The notes under the pieces were generated by a model, which ran no database searches, was not told the DNA's origin, and saw only the letters and a list, made by a program, of their open reading frames with translations. A stretch of 64,000 nucleotides of DNA, from the NCBI GenBank assembly GCA_028714855.1, contig JAQTLP010000004.1:142158-206157 (forward strand), written 5' to 3'. Numbering within the stretch: the first letter of the stretch is position 1; the number at the start of each line of letters is the position of its first letter. Below, piece by piece: positions 27,016 through 33,798 of this stretch. Made by a program: the position numbers and the translations under genes. The stretch comes from Phycisphaerae bacterium. GTDB taxonomy: Bacteria; Planctomycetota; Phycisphaerae; Sedimentisphaerales; Anaerobacaceae.

Positions 27016-27334
27016 TGGCAGTCAGTTTGTTCATACATTTGGAAAAGGCGAGCCATTCGGTTCGGTTCGCGAGGAGTAACTGCCTGCCTTTGCTGGTAAG
27101 GTGGTAGTATTTTCGTTTTCTGGCGATCCCCGCAGGTCTCCATCTGCTTTTAACCAGCCCGGCTTTTTGCATATTGTGCAGAGTTGTATAGACGGCGGAC
27201 TGTCGCCATTCAAAAAAGCCTTTGGTTTGACGATTAACAGCCTGGATAAGGCCATAGCCATACACTTCTCGGTTTTTGAGGATTGAGAGGATTACAAATT
27301 TGATGCTTCCTTTTATAATCTGATGGCAGAACAT
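27008..27334 (-). CDS. PadR-family transcriptional regulator
   Basis: A 108-residue winged-helix protein. The PadR signature is clear: KFVILSILKNREVYGYGLIQ, then SAVYTTLHNMQKAGLVKS (recognition helix and wing) and KRKYYHLTSKGRQLL. The short C-terminus makes it a PadR subfamily-2 type member that dimerises by a last helix. GGAG lies nine bases before the ATG. Its promoter is covered by a 21-23 bp palindrome repeated eight times in the surrounding 1.3 kb, so strong autorepression is likely. PadR proteins usually answer phenolics, drugs or envelope stress and control a neighbouring pump, but none is seen here. Confidence 0.9.
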   Translation of the reverse strand: MFCHQIIKGSIKFVILSILKNREVYGYGLIQAVNRQTKGFFEWRQSAVYTTLHNMQKAGLVKSRWRPAGIARKRKYYHLTSKGRQLLLANRTEWLAFSKCMNKLTANT

Positions 27335-27377
27335 TCGACAATTCTCCTATTACGAATTATAAGTAATTTTCCAAAGG

Positions 27378-27412
27378 ATACCTAAGATACTTAGGTATTC
27401 TTTGGACGTCAA
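27378..27412 (-). promoter_or_regulatory. padR promoter with overlapping palindromic operator (copy 3)
   Basis: On the minus strand TTGACG (complement of 27407-27412), 17 bases and TATCTT (complement of 27384-27389) make a promoter. The palindrome ATACCTAA-GATAC-TTAGGTAT at 27378-27398 covers the -10 and the end of the spacer. This lies 44 bases before the padR start. Confidence 0.8.
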
Positions 27413-27531
27413 GCATAAAATTGTTTTGTGGGGATTTTAAGCAGGGGGCGTTAAGCATAAGATTGTTTTGTGGGGATTTTAAGCAGGGGGCGTTAAGCAT
27501 AAGATTGTTTTGCAGGGCTTTAAGAAGGGAC
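27408..27531. repeat. 42-bp tandem repeat, three units
   Basis: Units begin at 27408, 27450 and 27492, each reading GT(C/T)AAGCATAA(A/G)ATTGTTTTG then GGGATTTTAAGCAGGGGGC with small changes in the third. The first unit carries the padR -35 box, so the array seems to have grown from the padR promoter edge. Confidence 0.9.
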
Positions 27532-27564
27532 GTCGCTGCATGATGCGGAACAGTCGCTGAGGGG

Positions 27565-27587
27565 AATACCTAAGATAGTTAGGTATT
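27565..27587. repeat. PadR-operator-like palindrome 4
   Basis: Perfect arms AATACCTAA and TTAGGTATT around GATAG; start of the first 88-bp unit, followed by CTTTCTG on the plus strand. Confidence 0.85.
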
Positions 27588-27652
27588 CTTTCTGTCAGTC
27601 GAAGCTTTTTTGGCGCTGGGTTTTGAGAAGAGACCCGGCTATGTGGAGGGAT

Positions 27653-27675
27653 AATGCCTAAGATAGTTAGGTATT
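27653..27675. repeat. PadR-operator-like palindrome 5
   Basis: One arm mismatch (AATGCCTAA) around GATAG; start of the second 88-bp unit. Confidence 0.82.
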
Positions 27676-27740
27676 CTTTCTGTCAGTCGAAGCTTTTTTG
27701 GCGCTGGGTTTTGAGAAGAGACCCGGCTATGTGGAGGGAT

Positions 27741-27763
27741 AATGCCTAAGATAATTAGGTATT
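27741..27763. repeat. PadR-operator-like palindrome 6
   Basis: AATGCCTAA, GATAA, TTAGGTATT. On the plus strand it is followed by CTTTTTATC, and on the minus strand preceded by TTGATA, a -35-like word. Confidence 0.82.
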
Positions 27764-27902
27764 CTTTTTATCAAGCGGGGATTTTTAGATGCCGGGGGTT
27801 GAGAAATGGTGGTTTTGAGAAGGAGTGGCTGCCACCGGGGGCAGGTTGGTCGCTGGTTTCTGGCCGCTAGTCACTCCGCCAGTTACAGGGACCGGCAAAG
27901 AG

Positions 27903-27925
27903 AATACCTAAGATAGTTAGGTATT
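27903..27925. repeat. PadR-operator-like palindrome 7
   Basis: Perfect arms around GATAG, followed by TTTTCTTTCG on the plus strand. No gene start lies within 300 bases. Confidence 0.83.
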
Positions 27926-28169
27926 TTTCTTTCGAATCCATGGGTTGAAAATGCCGGGAATTGAGAAGTGGGGATTTTTTTGGGGGGATGGTTTTGGGGT
28001 TGACGGATTGGAGGATAGAAAGATTGAAAATCAATCCGCCTTCGCTGAAACTTAGGCGAGACAAGTCTGTCTTCGCCGAGGCTGCAGCGAGACGCTGCGC
28101 GAATGCAAAAATAAAAATTGTGGAGCCCCTTCGCGGGGGAATTTAGTCGTCGTTCGGAGTGTGGAGTAT

Positions 28170-28192
28170 AATACCTAAGATAATTAGGTATT
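28170..28192. repeat. PadR-operator-like palindrome 8
   Basis: Perfect arms around GATAA, then CTTTTTTTTG. This copy lies 305 bases before the DUF6132-like gene. Between copies 7 and 8 (27930-28140) are common genomic spacer words such as CCGCCTTCGCTGAAACTT, without a credible gene. Confidence 0.83.
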
Positions 28193-28496
28193 CTTTTTTT
28201 TGTCTGCTGGATTTGAGAATGCAGGGGTTTTTTCTTTTTTTGGGCGTTTTTTTGATGTTGACGGGGTGGGTTGCCGCCGAAGGCGGAGAACAGTTGAACA
28301 GTGGAGCAGTTGAGCAGTAGAAAAGGACGGAGGAAAGAGGTTGCATGAATTTTGAAAGTGGGGTAAAATTTATGTGCACCTTTGGAGAGGAGGCAACCTT
28401 TGGGTTCGTGATAAGCGTTTAATCGTTAGTATTCAGCAGACTGGAATTGAGGATATTTTTTATTGCTCTGCGGTGTATAAAATGAAGGCAGTGAAA

Positions 28497-28655
28497 ATGA
28501 GAATTATCACAGGTGTACTTATCGGCGGGGGTGTAGGATTTCTGGTCGGTTACTTTGGTAAATGCGCATCCGGGACATGTCCATTTACAAGCAATCCGAT
28601 TGTAAGCACAATAATCGGCGCATTGTTAGGAGGATTACTCGCTGCAGGAAAGTAG
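28497..28655 (+). CDS. Small membrane protein, DUF6132-like
   Basis: A 52-residue peptide with two hydrophobic segments (IITGVLIGGGVGFLVGYF and STIIGALLGGLLAAG) separated by GKCASGTCPFTSNPI. The paired cysteines and TSNP in a G-C-x-SG-x-CP context match my memory of the DUF6132 family, often found near thiol, sulfur-transfer or rhodanese genes. The start at 28497 is chosen because AAGG lies before it; the frame is open back to 28374 but without a ribosome site. Function is unknown. Confidence 0.72.
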   Translation: MRIITGVLIGGGVGFLVGYFGKCASGTCPFTSNPIVSTIIGALLGGLLAAGK

Positions 28656-28806
28656 AAAAGAAGGTAAAATATGGCGAGCACCTAGGGCATGCTTCGCACA
28701 ACGGCGGAGAAAAAGCATCGGGAGATTAGTAAATTTCCGGCTTGTGTTTGGCGAGAATTGGCAGGAGGTGGAAATAGGTAGGTGGATTTAGGTTTTTAAT
28801 GGATTA

Positions 28807-29796
28807 ATGATTACCAAGAAAACAGTGCTAGTTTTAGGGGCGGGGGCAAGCGCACCTTTTGGTTTTCCAACAGGGCAAGGCCTTAAAGACAAAATTTGTT
28901 ATTTGCTCGACACAGGAGCTACAATTAAGGAGTTGACGAAGCTTAAATTTACTCCAGATGAGATTAATAATTTCAGACAGGCCCTGATAAAGTCACCACT
29001 TTTTTCTGTTGACGCGTTCTTGGAACGTCGTAGTGAATTTGAGCGTGTTGGTAAGGCGGCGATTGCTGCTGCACTGCTGCCGTGCGAGAAAACCCACGGT
29101 CTTTTCGATGATTGGATAGAGAAGAGAAAAAAAGAGAATAGTAAGGATTCTAACGAAAAAGAAGGTAATTGGTACGACCAGTTGTTCAACGCCCTTAACA
29201 CAGAATTTGACAAATTAAATCAAAATAAACTCTCTATCATCACTTTTAACTATGACCGCTCACTTGAGCAGTATCTTTTCACGGGCTTAAGAAATACCTA
29301 TGGCCGAACTAGCATTGAATGCGAAGAAAAGTTGAGCGAAATTCGAATATTACACATATATGGCAGTATAGGTCATTTACTGTGGAACAGACCTGATGAT
29401 TTGAGCGTAGAATACGATTCTTGTGATTCTATAGCAACAGCAAAACCAATCGGGATTGCGATGAAAAATATAAAGATTATACCTGAAAATAAAAACGTAG
29501 AAGAAATAGAGGAATTCAAAGAGGCGCGACAATTACTAAGGTCTGCCGAGCGAATATACTTTCTGGGTTTTGGATACCATCCAATGAATCTTGAAAGATT
29601 AGGTGTGAAATGGTTAACTCGCCAAAACGGTCAAGATATACAAGGCACTTCACTGGGATTATCCGTTGGGACACGGGAATTGGTCAATAGATTAACCTAT
29701 TCAGTAGCTAACGCCCCGGCGAGACTATTTTGTGCGCTACGTGACTGTACAGTTTGGAGGTTTTTCCACGACTACGTATCTTTAAAAGATGTTTAA
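28807..29796 (+). CDS. SIR2-like domain protein, possible defence NADase
   Basis: A 329-residue protein with a SIR2-like Rossmann fold. The NAD-binding start is VLVLGAGASAPFGFPTG (residues 7-23). The catalytic-region landmarks of the SIR2_2/defence type are present: SIITFNYDRSLEQYL near 143 and ILHIYGSIGHLLWN near 182. A later IYFLGFGYHPMNLERL (near 250) completes the fold. There is no membrane segment and no fused partner domain. Stand-alone SIR2-like proteins in bacteria often deplete NAD on phage infection, but some have other roles. The gene is AT-rich compared with housekeeping neighbours, has a poor ribosome site, and is followed by a terminator. Confidence 0.78.
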   Translation: MITKKTVLVLGAGASAPFGFPTGQGLKDKICYLLDTGATIKELTKLKFTPDEINNFRQALIKSPLFSVDAFLERRSEFERVGKAAIAAALLPCEKTHGLFDDWIEKRKKENSKDSNEKEGNWYDQLFNALNTEFDKLNQNKLSIITFNYDRSLEQYLFTGLRNTYGRTSIECEEKLSEIRILHIYGSIGHLLWNRPDDLSVEYDSCDSIATAKPIGIAMKNIKIIPENKNVEEIEEFKEARQLLRSAERIYFLGFGYHPMNLERLGVKWLTRQNGQDIQGTSLGLSVGTRELVNRLTYSVANAPARLFCALRDCTVWRFFHDYVSLKDV

Positions 29797-29863
29797 ACAA
29801 AATACTAACCGAAGCGGAGGGTGTTGGTAAAAATCAATCATTCATTTCAAGGGAAAAGAAATA

Positions 29864-29959
29864 AGAGATTGCCGCGGCCAACGGCCTCGCAATGACAGAG
29901 GCGGGAGTAACCCCTGCCGCGAGCGGCAGGGCTAACCAACCCCCAAGCAGGCTTGGGGG
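29864..29959. repeat. Dispersed spacer words with two hairpins
   Basis: GAGATTGCCGCGGCCAACGG followed by CCTCGCAATGACAG is a word common in many bacterial genomes. Two GC-rich hairpins follow: CCCTGCCGC/GCGGCAGGG (29912-29931) and CCCCCAAGC/GCTTGGGGG (29940-29959). Neither has a T tract. Confidence 0.6.
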
Positions 29960-29974
29960 CTAAACGAGAATGAT

Positions 29975-30002
29975 AACCCCCAACATAAAGTTGGGGGTTT
30001 TT
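29975..30002 (+). terminator. Intrinsic terminator after the SIR2-like gene
   Basis: AACCCCCAAC (29975-29984), loop ATAAA, GTTGGGGGTT (29990-29999), ending in a run of five Ts (29998-30002). The stem could also serve the convergent glycosyltransferase gene. Confidence 0.82.
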
Positions 30003-30010
30003 GGACGCGG

Positions 30011-31801
30011 TTAAATTAATTTTGCGCATTCGGCCAGGGTGTAAGATTTGGACAGGACCTTGTGTAAGCAGGGGAGGAGATGGTTTTTGACCACTTCGTC
30101 CCAGCTCATATTTTTAGCCAGCGCGTAGCCGGTCTTAATCATATCTTCGGTTTCGGCGTCGCTTTTCGGCAGGCGAGAGCAGAGCTGCATAGCGACACGC
30201 TCGCTGACGGCCTGCTCGATTTCCCTGCGAGCTTCGTCGTCGATTTTCAGCAGGTCTTCGATTTTGCCGGTTTCGTGGCCATTCAGGCGGGTGTAGTCTG
30301 CGATGACGAGATTCTTTGCGCCTTCTGCGCCTGCGATATCGAGGACGAAGCCGGCACATCCGCAGACGCTGCTGATGACGCAGATACCGCCGAAGGTCAA
30401 CGGCTCAAGCTGTGCGATACCGAACGGCTCATAAATGCTCTGGCCGAACTCGACGTCGCTTCCTTTGCGGACGTCCATAAAATCCATATCGGAAGGCATT
30501 CTTTGGCCGCAAGTGGTCTGATTGAATCCGAACTGGTTTACGAAGACGATTTTTATATTTCTGCTTCTGGCGTTGAATTCCTGGACGCCGGTATAGAAAG
30601 CGGCCTCCCCCCCTGAAAGGTCGGGCATACCTTCGCGGTGTGCCACAGGCCAGTTGTAGGCCGATTCCATTTTATTAATATCGCCGTTGCGCCGCTGGGA
30701 GACCTCGGTTGAGAGGACGAGCAGGACGGCGGTTTTGTTTTGCGTTCTGAACTCTCTTTCCATATGTTCGAGCACGCGCAAGTCTCGCCAGAGGCCCTTG
30801 CTTCGGACGAGGCGGGTAACATGCGTGAAGATAAAGTCGGGCCTGAAGCCGAGCAGGGTTTCGCAGTATCGCTGGAGTTTTTCTTTCGAACGCAGTTTGT
30901 CGGCGAGGGTGATTTGATAAGCAGGGATGCCGTTATAGACTATGTCGATGTCTTCGTTTTCGAATTCCGGCGCGAGGAATCGCAGCTCGCTGACGATGTC
31001 ATCGCCGACCGCGCAGATAGCGTCGCAGCGTTTCGAGGCATCGACGAGGACGTGTTTGAAGTAGGAGGTCTGGTCGCCGAAGACGTCGTTGACGTAGAGT
31101 TTATTTTCGTGAGCCAACTTGATGGCGTTATAGAACATCGTATCGTGGCCGGGATGGCCTTCGACGATTCGGCGCATCGTAGCGACTTCGTGGGCGTAGA
31201 AGACGGTTTTGAACTCGCATTCCGTATCGAGCATGGCGGCCAATACCGTCGGCATACCCATAAACTCGTGCGCGATAACGATGGTCGAACTTTTGGCGGC
31301 GCCGATAGCTTTGAGGGCGGCGATAGCGGGCGGGGCGAGGCGGACGTACTGCTCGTATTCCCACAAATTTTCATACTGATTGCTGCGAATGCCGAACTGT
31401 TCGAACAGATGTTTTTTGAATTCGTTAATCGCATATTTATTCGCGCGCGTTATATCGATGAGCAGCACCTCGGGCGAGCTTTTTAGGCCTGTGTGCTCGT
31501 CGACGAACGTTCGCCTGCCGTAGACGATGCCGACGTTGTAGGTGTTTTCGATGTGCCGGAAGGCATCGAGGTAGCCGGTTTGGATGAGGCCATCGACGGA
31601 GGAATAGAGGACTTCGCCATTTTCGCCGAGGCGATTCGAGACGGGGCCTTCGGTAGAGAACAACGGTCCGACGAGGATGGAGCGGCCGACTGATTCGAGA
31701 TAGGAATTGCAGGTAAAGAATCCCTGCAGGACGGCGCCTATGCCGCCTATTTTGCCCACGATTTCGTGGGTGACATGGACAACTGTTGTGTCACTGGCCA
31801 T
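30011..31801 (-). CDS. GT-B glycosyltransferase, glycogen/starch synthase-like
   Basis: About 596 residues. The N-terminus VVHVTHEIVGKIGGIGAVLQG resembles the K-x-GG-L-x-D loop of GT4/GT5 and the eukaryote-like GT3 enzymes. A C-terminal GT4-type Rossmann half has FIFTHVTRLVRSKGL and an acid-base pair segment in SIYEPFGIAQLEPLTFGG, the E-x7-E motif. ADP- or UDP-glucose glucan synthesis is likely but the donor is uncertain. GGAGGAAA precedes the ATG at 31801, which is preferred over 31816. A promoter TTGGCT-N17-TATATT lies upstream. Confidence 0.8.
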   Translation of the reverse strand: MASDTTVVHVTHEIVGKIGGIGAVLQGFFTCNSYLESVGRSILVGPLFSTEGPVSNRLGENGEVLYSSVDGLIQTGYLDAFRHIENTYNVGIVYGRRTFVDEHTGLKSSPEVLLIDITRANKYAINEFKKHLFEQFGIRSNQYENLWEYEQYVRLAPPAIAALKAIGAAKSSTIVIAHEFMGMPTVLAAMLDTECEFKTVFYAHEVATMRRIVEGHPGHDTMFYNAIKLAHENKLYVNDVFGDQTSYFKHVLVDASKRCDAICAVGDDIVSELRFLAPEFENEDIDIVYNGIPAYQITLADKLRSKEKLQRYCETLLGFRPDFIFTHVTRLVRSKGLWRDLRVLEHMEREFRTQNKTAVLLVLSTEVSQRRNGDINKMESAYNWPVAHREGMPDLSGGEAAFYTGVQEFNARSRNIKIVFVNQFGFNQTTCGQRMPSDMDFMDVRKGSDVEFGQSIYEPFGIAQLEPLTFGGICVISSVCGCAGFVLDIAGAEGAKNLVIADYTRLNGHETGKIEDLLKIDDEARREIEQAVSERVAMQLCSRLPKSDAETEDMIKTGYALAKNMSWDEVVKNHLLPCLHKVLSKSYTLAECAKLI

Positions 31802-31852
31802 ACAAATTTCCTCCAAGTTGTAGAGTAAAGCTTATAACGTTGCTCCACATAA

Positions 31853-31881
31853 AATATAAGAAATAGTTGCATTTTAGCCAA
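31853..31881 (-). promoter_or_regulatory. Promoter of the glycosyltransferase gene
   Basis: On the minus strand TTGGCT (complement of 31876-31881), 17 bases, TATATT (complement of 31853-31858), about 50 bases before the ATG. Confidence 0.55.
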
Positions 31882-31999
31882 ATAAAAGGGGTTTGCGGAG
31901 GGTATTAAATTTTATGGTCTGAAAAAAACGGGGCTTGTTTGCGTTTTTGCGGCGCTTTTTGGGACGTTTAAGTCTGGCCCTGAGATTTTTGCCGGCGCG

Positions 32000-32506
32000 T
32001 TATTTTATTTTGGCGCGCAATGCCTTTATCATACCCATAAGGACCTGCTTAGGGATGTCGGCAAGCTCTGGTTCGGGGATTTCGCTAACGGCGATGCCAT
32101 CGAGGATATTTAAGCCCCTTTTGCCGGAGCGGATAAAGATACTTGAGACCCTTTCTGCCTGCTCGAGGTCGCCATCGGCCATCAGGCGCAAGTAGATGAT
32201 AATATTTTTGGTCAGCTCGTTATCGCTTACTTCATATACGGGGGCGGACCTTTCGGGCGAGTCATCGAGGACATCGGCTTTTTCTTTCAGTATCTCCTGT
32301 TCAATTCTGCGAGTTTCATCTATCAGGCGTTTTTGTTCTGCGAGGTCGTTGGTATCCATAGGGGCGAGTTTGAGCTCTTCGCCGGCGTCCGAATCAGGGA
32401 CGTAGACTTTGTTATGACAGGCGGGACACTTGCCCCATTTGCCTCCGGTGTTGTCCGGCGCTTCTATTTTTTTGCCGCAATGTTCGCAGTGAAATGCTAT
32501 AGCCAT
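32000..32506 (-). CDS. Zinc-ribbon hypothetical protein
   Basis: A 168-residue protein. Residues 7-30 form a zinc ribbon (CEHCGKKIEAPDNTGGKWGKC then PACHNKVYVP), with two CxxC knuckles, a type frequent at the N-terminus of planctomycete proteins. A charged helical middle (NDLAEQKRLIDETRRIEQEI) and a C-terminal helical part follow; there is no membrane segment. GGAGGTGA lies five bases before the ATG. It starts 14 bases after queF on the same strand, so it is cotranscribed with queF, but a role in queuosine synthesis is not implied. Confidence 0.75.
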   Translation of the reverse strand: MAIAFHCEHCGKKIEAPDNTGGKWGKCPACHNKVYVPDSDAGEELKLAPMDTNDLAEQKRLIDETRRIEQEILKEKADVLDDSPERSAPVYEVSDNELTKNIIIYLRLMADGDLEQAERVSSIFIRSGKRGLNILDGIAVSEIPEPELADIPKQVLMGMIKALRAKIK

Positions 32507-32520
32507 TTGTCACCTCCGAA

Positions 32521-32874
32521 TTATTTGTCTTTTTTATACTCTGCAATTACCTCGGTGGTTATTCCGCCTCGTGGAGTGAACCGCGAGGTAACTTTCATCC
32601 TGCGCGGCCTGGAGGAGCCGGACAGGTCATCCAGTATATCATTTGTCAGGGCTTCATAAAAGATGCCTTTGCTGCGGTAGCTTTGCATGTAGAATTTGAG
32701 GCTCTTTAGCTCGATGCAAAGTTTATCAGGGCAATATTCGATGGTAATTTCGCCGAAGTCAGGCTGGCCCGTTCGCGGGCAAACGCTGGTGAATTCGGGA
32801 CATCTGATTGTTATCCAATAGTCCCTCTGCGGGCTGGGATTGTCGAACAGTTCGAGTTCGGGCTTTTTATCCAT
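32521..32874 (-). CDS. queF: NADPH-dependent preQ0 reductase (QueF)
   Basis: Reduces 7-cyano-7-deazaguanine (preQ0) to preQ1 for queuosine in tRNA. A short type I enzyme of about 117 residues. The catalytic cysteine sits in [15 protein letters not shown], and the QueF NADPH motif region is [20 protein letters not shown]. The start at 32874 is favoured ([10 protein letters not shown]); the frame to 32892 adds an unlikely leader. It is divergent from queC, with a 71-base shared promoter region. Confidence 0.95.
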   Translation of the reverse strand: MDKKPELELFDNPSPQRDYWITIRCPEFTSVCPRTGQPDFGEITIEYCPDKLCIELKSLKFYMQSYRSKGIFYEALTNDILDDLSGSSRPRRMKVTSRFTPRGGITTEVIAEYKKDK

Positions 32875-32945
32875 ATTTATTGAACCTCGCAAAAATTCGG
32901 CAGAATTAATATAATAGATATCAATGACTTTGGCAAGGCTGAAAA

Positions 32946-33638
32946 ATGAAAGATAAAAAAGCGGTTATTTTGCTGAGCGGCGGACTCGATTCGACTACGA
33001 CTTTGGCGATAGCGCGAAGCGAGGGGTACCGATGCTACGGCCTGACCTTCCGATACGGGCAGCGGCACGGGCTTGAAATCGAAGCGGCGAAGAAGGCGGC
33101 CAAGTTTCTCGGGGTAATCGAACATCGCTGCATCGATATTGATTTGGCCCAGTTCGGCGGTTCGGCGCTGACTGATTCGGCAATCGAGGTGCCGAAGGAC
33201 AGGGACGATTTGGGCAAAGAGGGCCTGATACCGCCAACATACGTGCCTGCCCGCAACACAGTATTTTTAAGTTACGCACTTGCCTGGGCTGAGGCGCTCG
33301 GTGCGTTCGATATCTTCATAGGCGTTAACGCGGTCGACTACAGCGGGTATCCGGATTGCAGAGGCAAATTTATAAGGGCTTTTGAGAAAACGGCCAATCT
33401 CGGCACGGCGGCGGCTATCGAAGGGAAGGGCAAATATAAAATTCATACGCCGATTATAAATATGACCAAAAGCGAAATCATTCTTACAGGGACAAAGTTA
33501 GGCGTTGATTATTCGCTGACACACAGCTGCTATGACCCGGATGGGCGGGGCAGTTGCGGGCGGTGCGATTCGTGCAGATTGAGGTTAAAAGGCTTTGCGG
33601 AAGCGGGCCTGAAAGACCCGATAAGATATGCAAGATAA
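32946..33638 (+). CDS. queC: 7-cyano-7-deazaguanine synthase (QueC)
   Basis: Makes preQ0 from 7-carboxy-7-deazaguanine with ATP and ammonia. 230 residues, N-type ATP pyrophosphatase with SGGLDST (residues 11-17), [17 protein letters not shown], and a four-cysteine zinc site [20 protein letters not shown]. Length and motifs are standard. It is divergent from queF and lies upstream of the exopolysaccharide operon, with queE on the far side of that operon. Confidence 0.96.
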   Translation: MKDKKAVILLSGGLDSTTTLAIARSEGYRCYGLTFRYGQRHGLEIEAAKKAAKFLGVIEHRCIDIDLAQFGGSALTDSAIEVPKDRDDLGKEGLIPPTYVPARNTVFLSYALAWAEALGAFDIFIGVNAVDYSGYPDCRGKFIRAFEKTANLGTAAAIEGKGKYKIHTPIINMTKSEIILTGTKLGVDYSLTHSCYDPDGRGSCGRCDSCRLRLKGFAEAGLKDPIRYAR

Positions 33639-33798
33639 AGCAATCCTTGCTACTATCTGCATATAGTCGCTTTTTCATCAATCAGTCCGAAAAAAACAAA
33701 TCTCATAAGGTCAATTTCCCCGTTTATCCCGCCAATTAGGGCATAAAGTCGTCATCAGAGACCGCCGAAATTACTCATATATCAAATTGGGGTGAAAT

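Larger units (their letters stand above)
27565..27740. repeat. 88-bp tandem duplication carrying the palindrome
   Basis: Units 27565-27652 and 27653-27740 differ at one base (AATACC against AATGCC at the palindrome's left arm). A third palindrome starts the next, diverged unit at 27741. Each unit also holds CTTTCTGTCAGTCG and a GGGTTTTGAGAAGAGACCC stem-loop-like word. Confidence 0.92.

Noticed and set aside
27408-27531. Integron attC sites, because GTTAAGC fits GTTRRRY
   Set aside because: No paired RYYYAAC core, no imperfect palindrome between, no intI; the repeats are simple 42-bp tandem units.
27378-28192. CRISPR array
   Set aside because: The repeats are palindromic and evenly short, but spacers are 65 to 245 bases, some are copies of each other, and no cas gene is present.
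28374-28496. N-terminal extension of the DUF6132-like peptide
   Set aside because: The frame is open but its start has no ribosome site and the added residues do not resemble the family; ATG 28497 has AAGG upstream.
30740-31486. 248-residue plus-strand open frame over the glycosyltransferase
   Set aside because: Acidic, repetitive product typical of the antisense of a GC-skewed gene; the opposite strand encodes recognised GT-B motifs.
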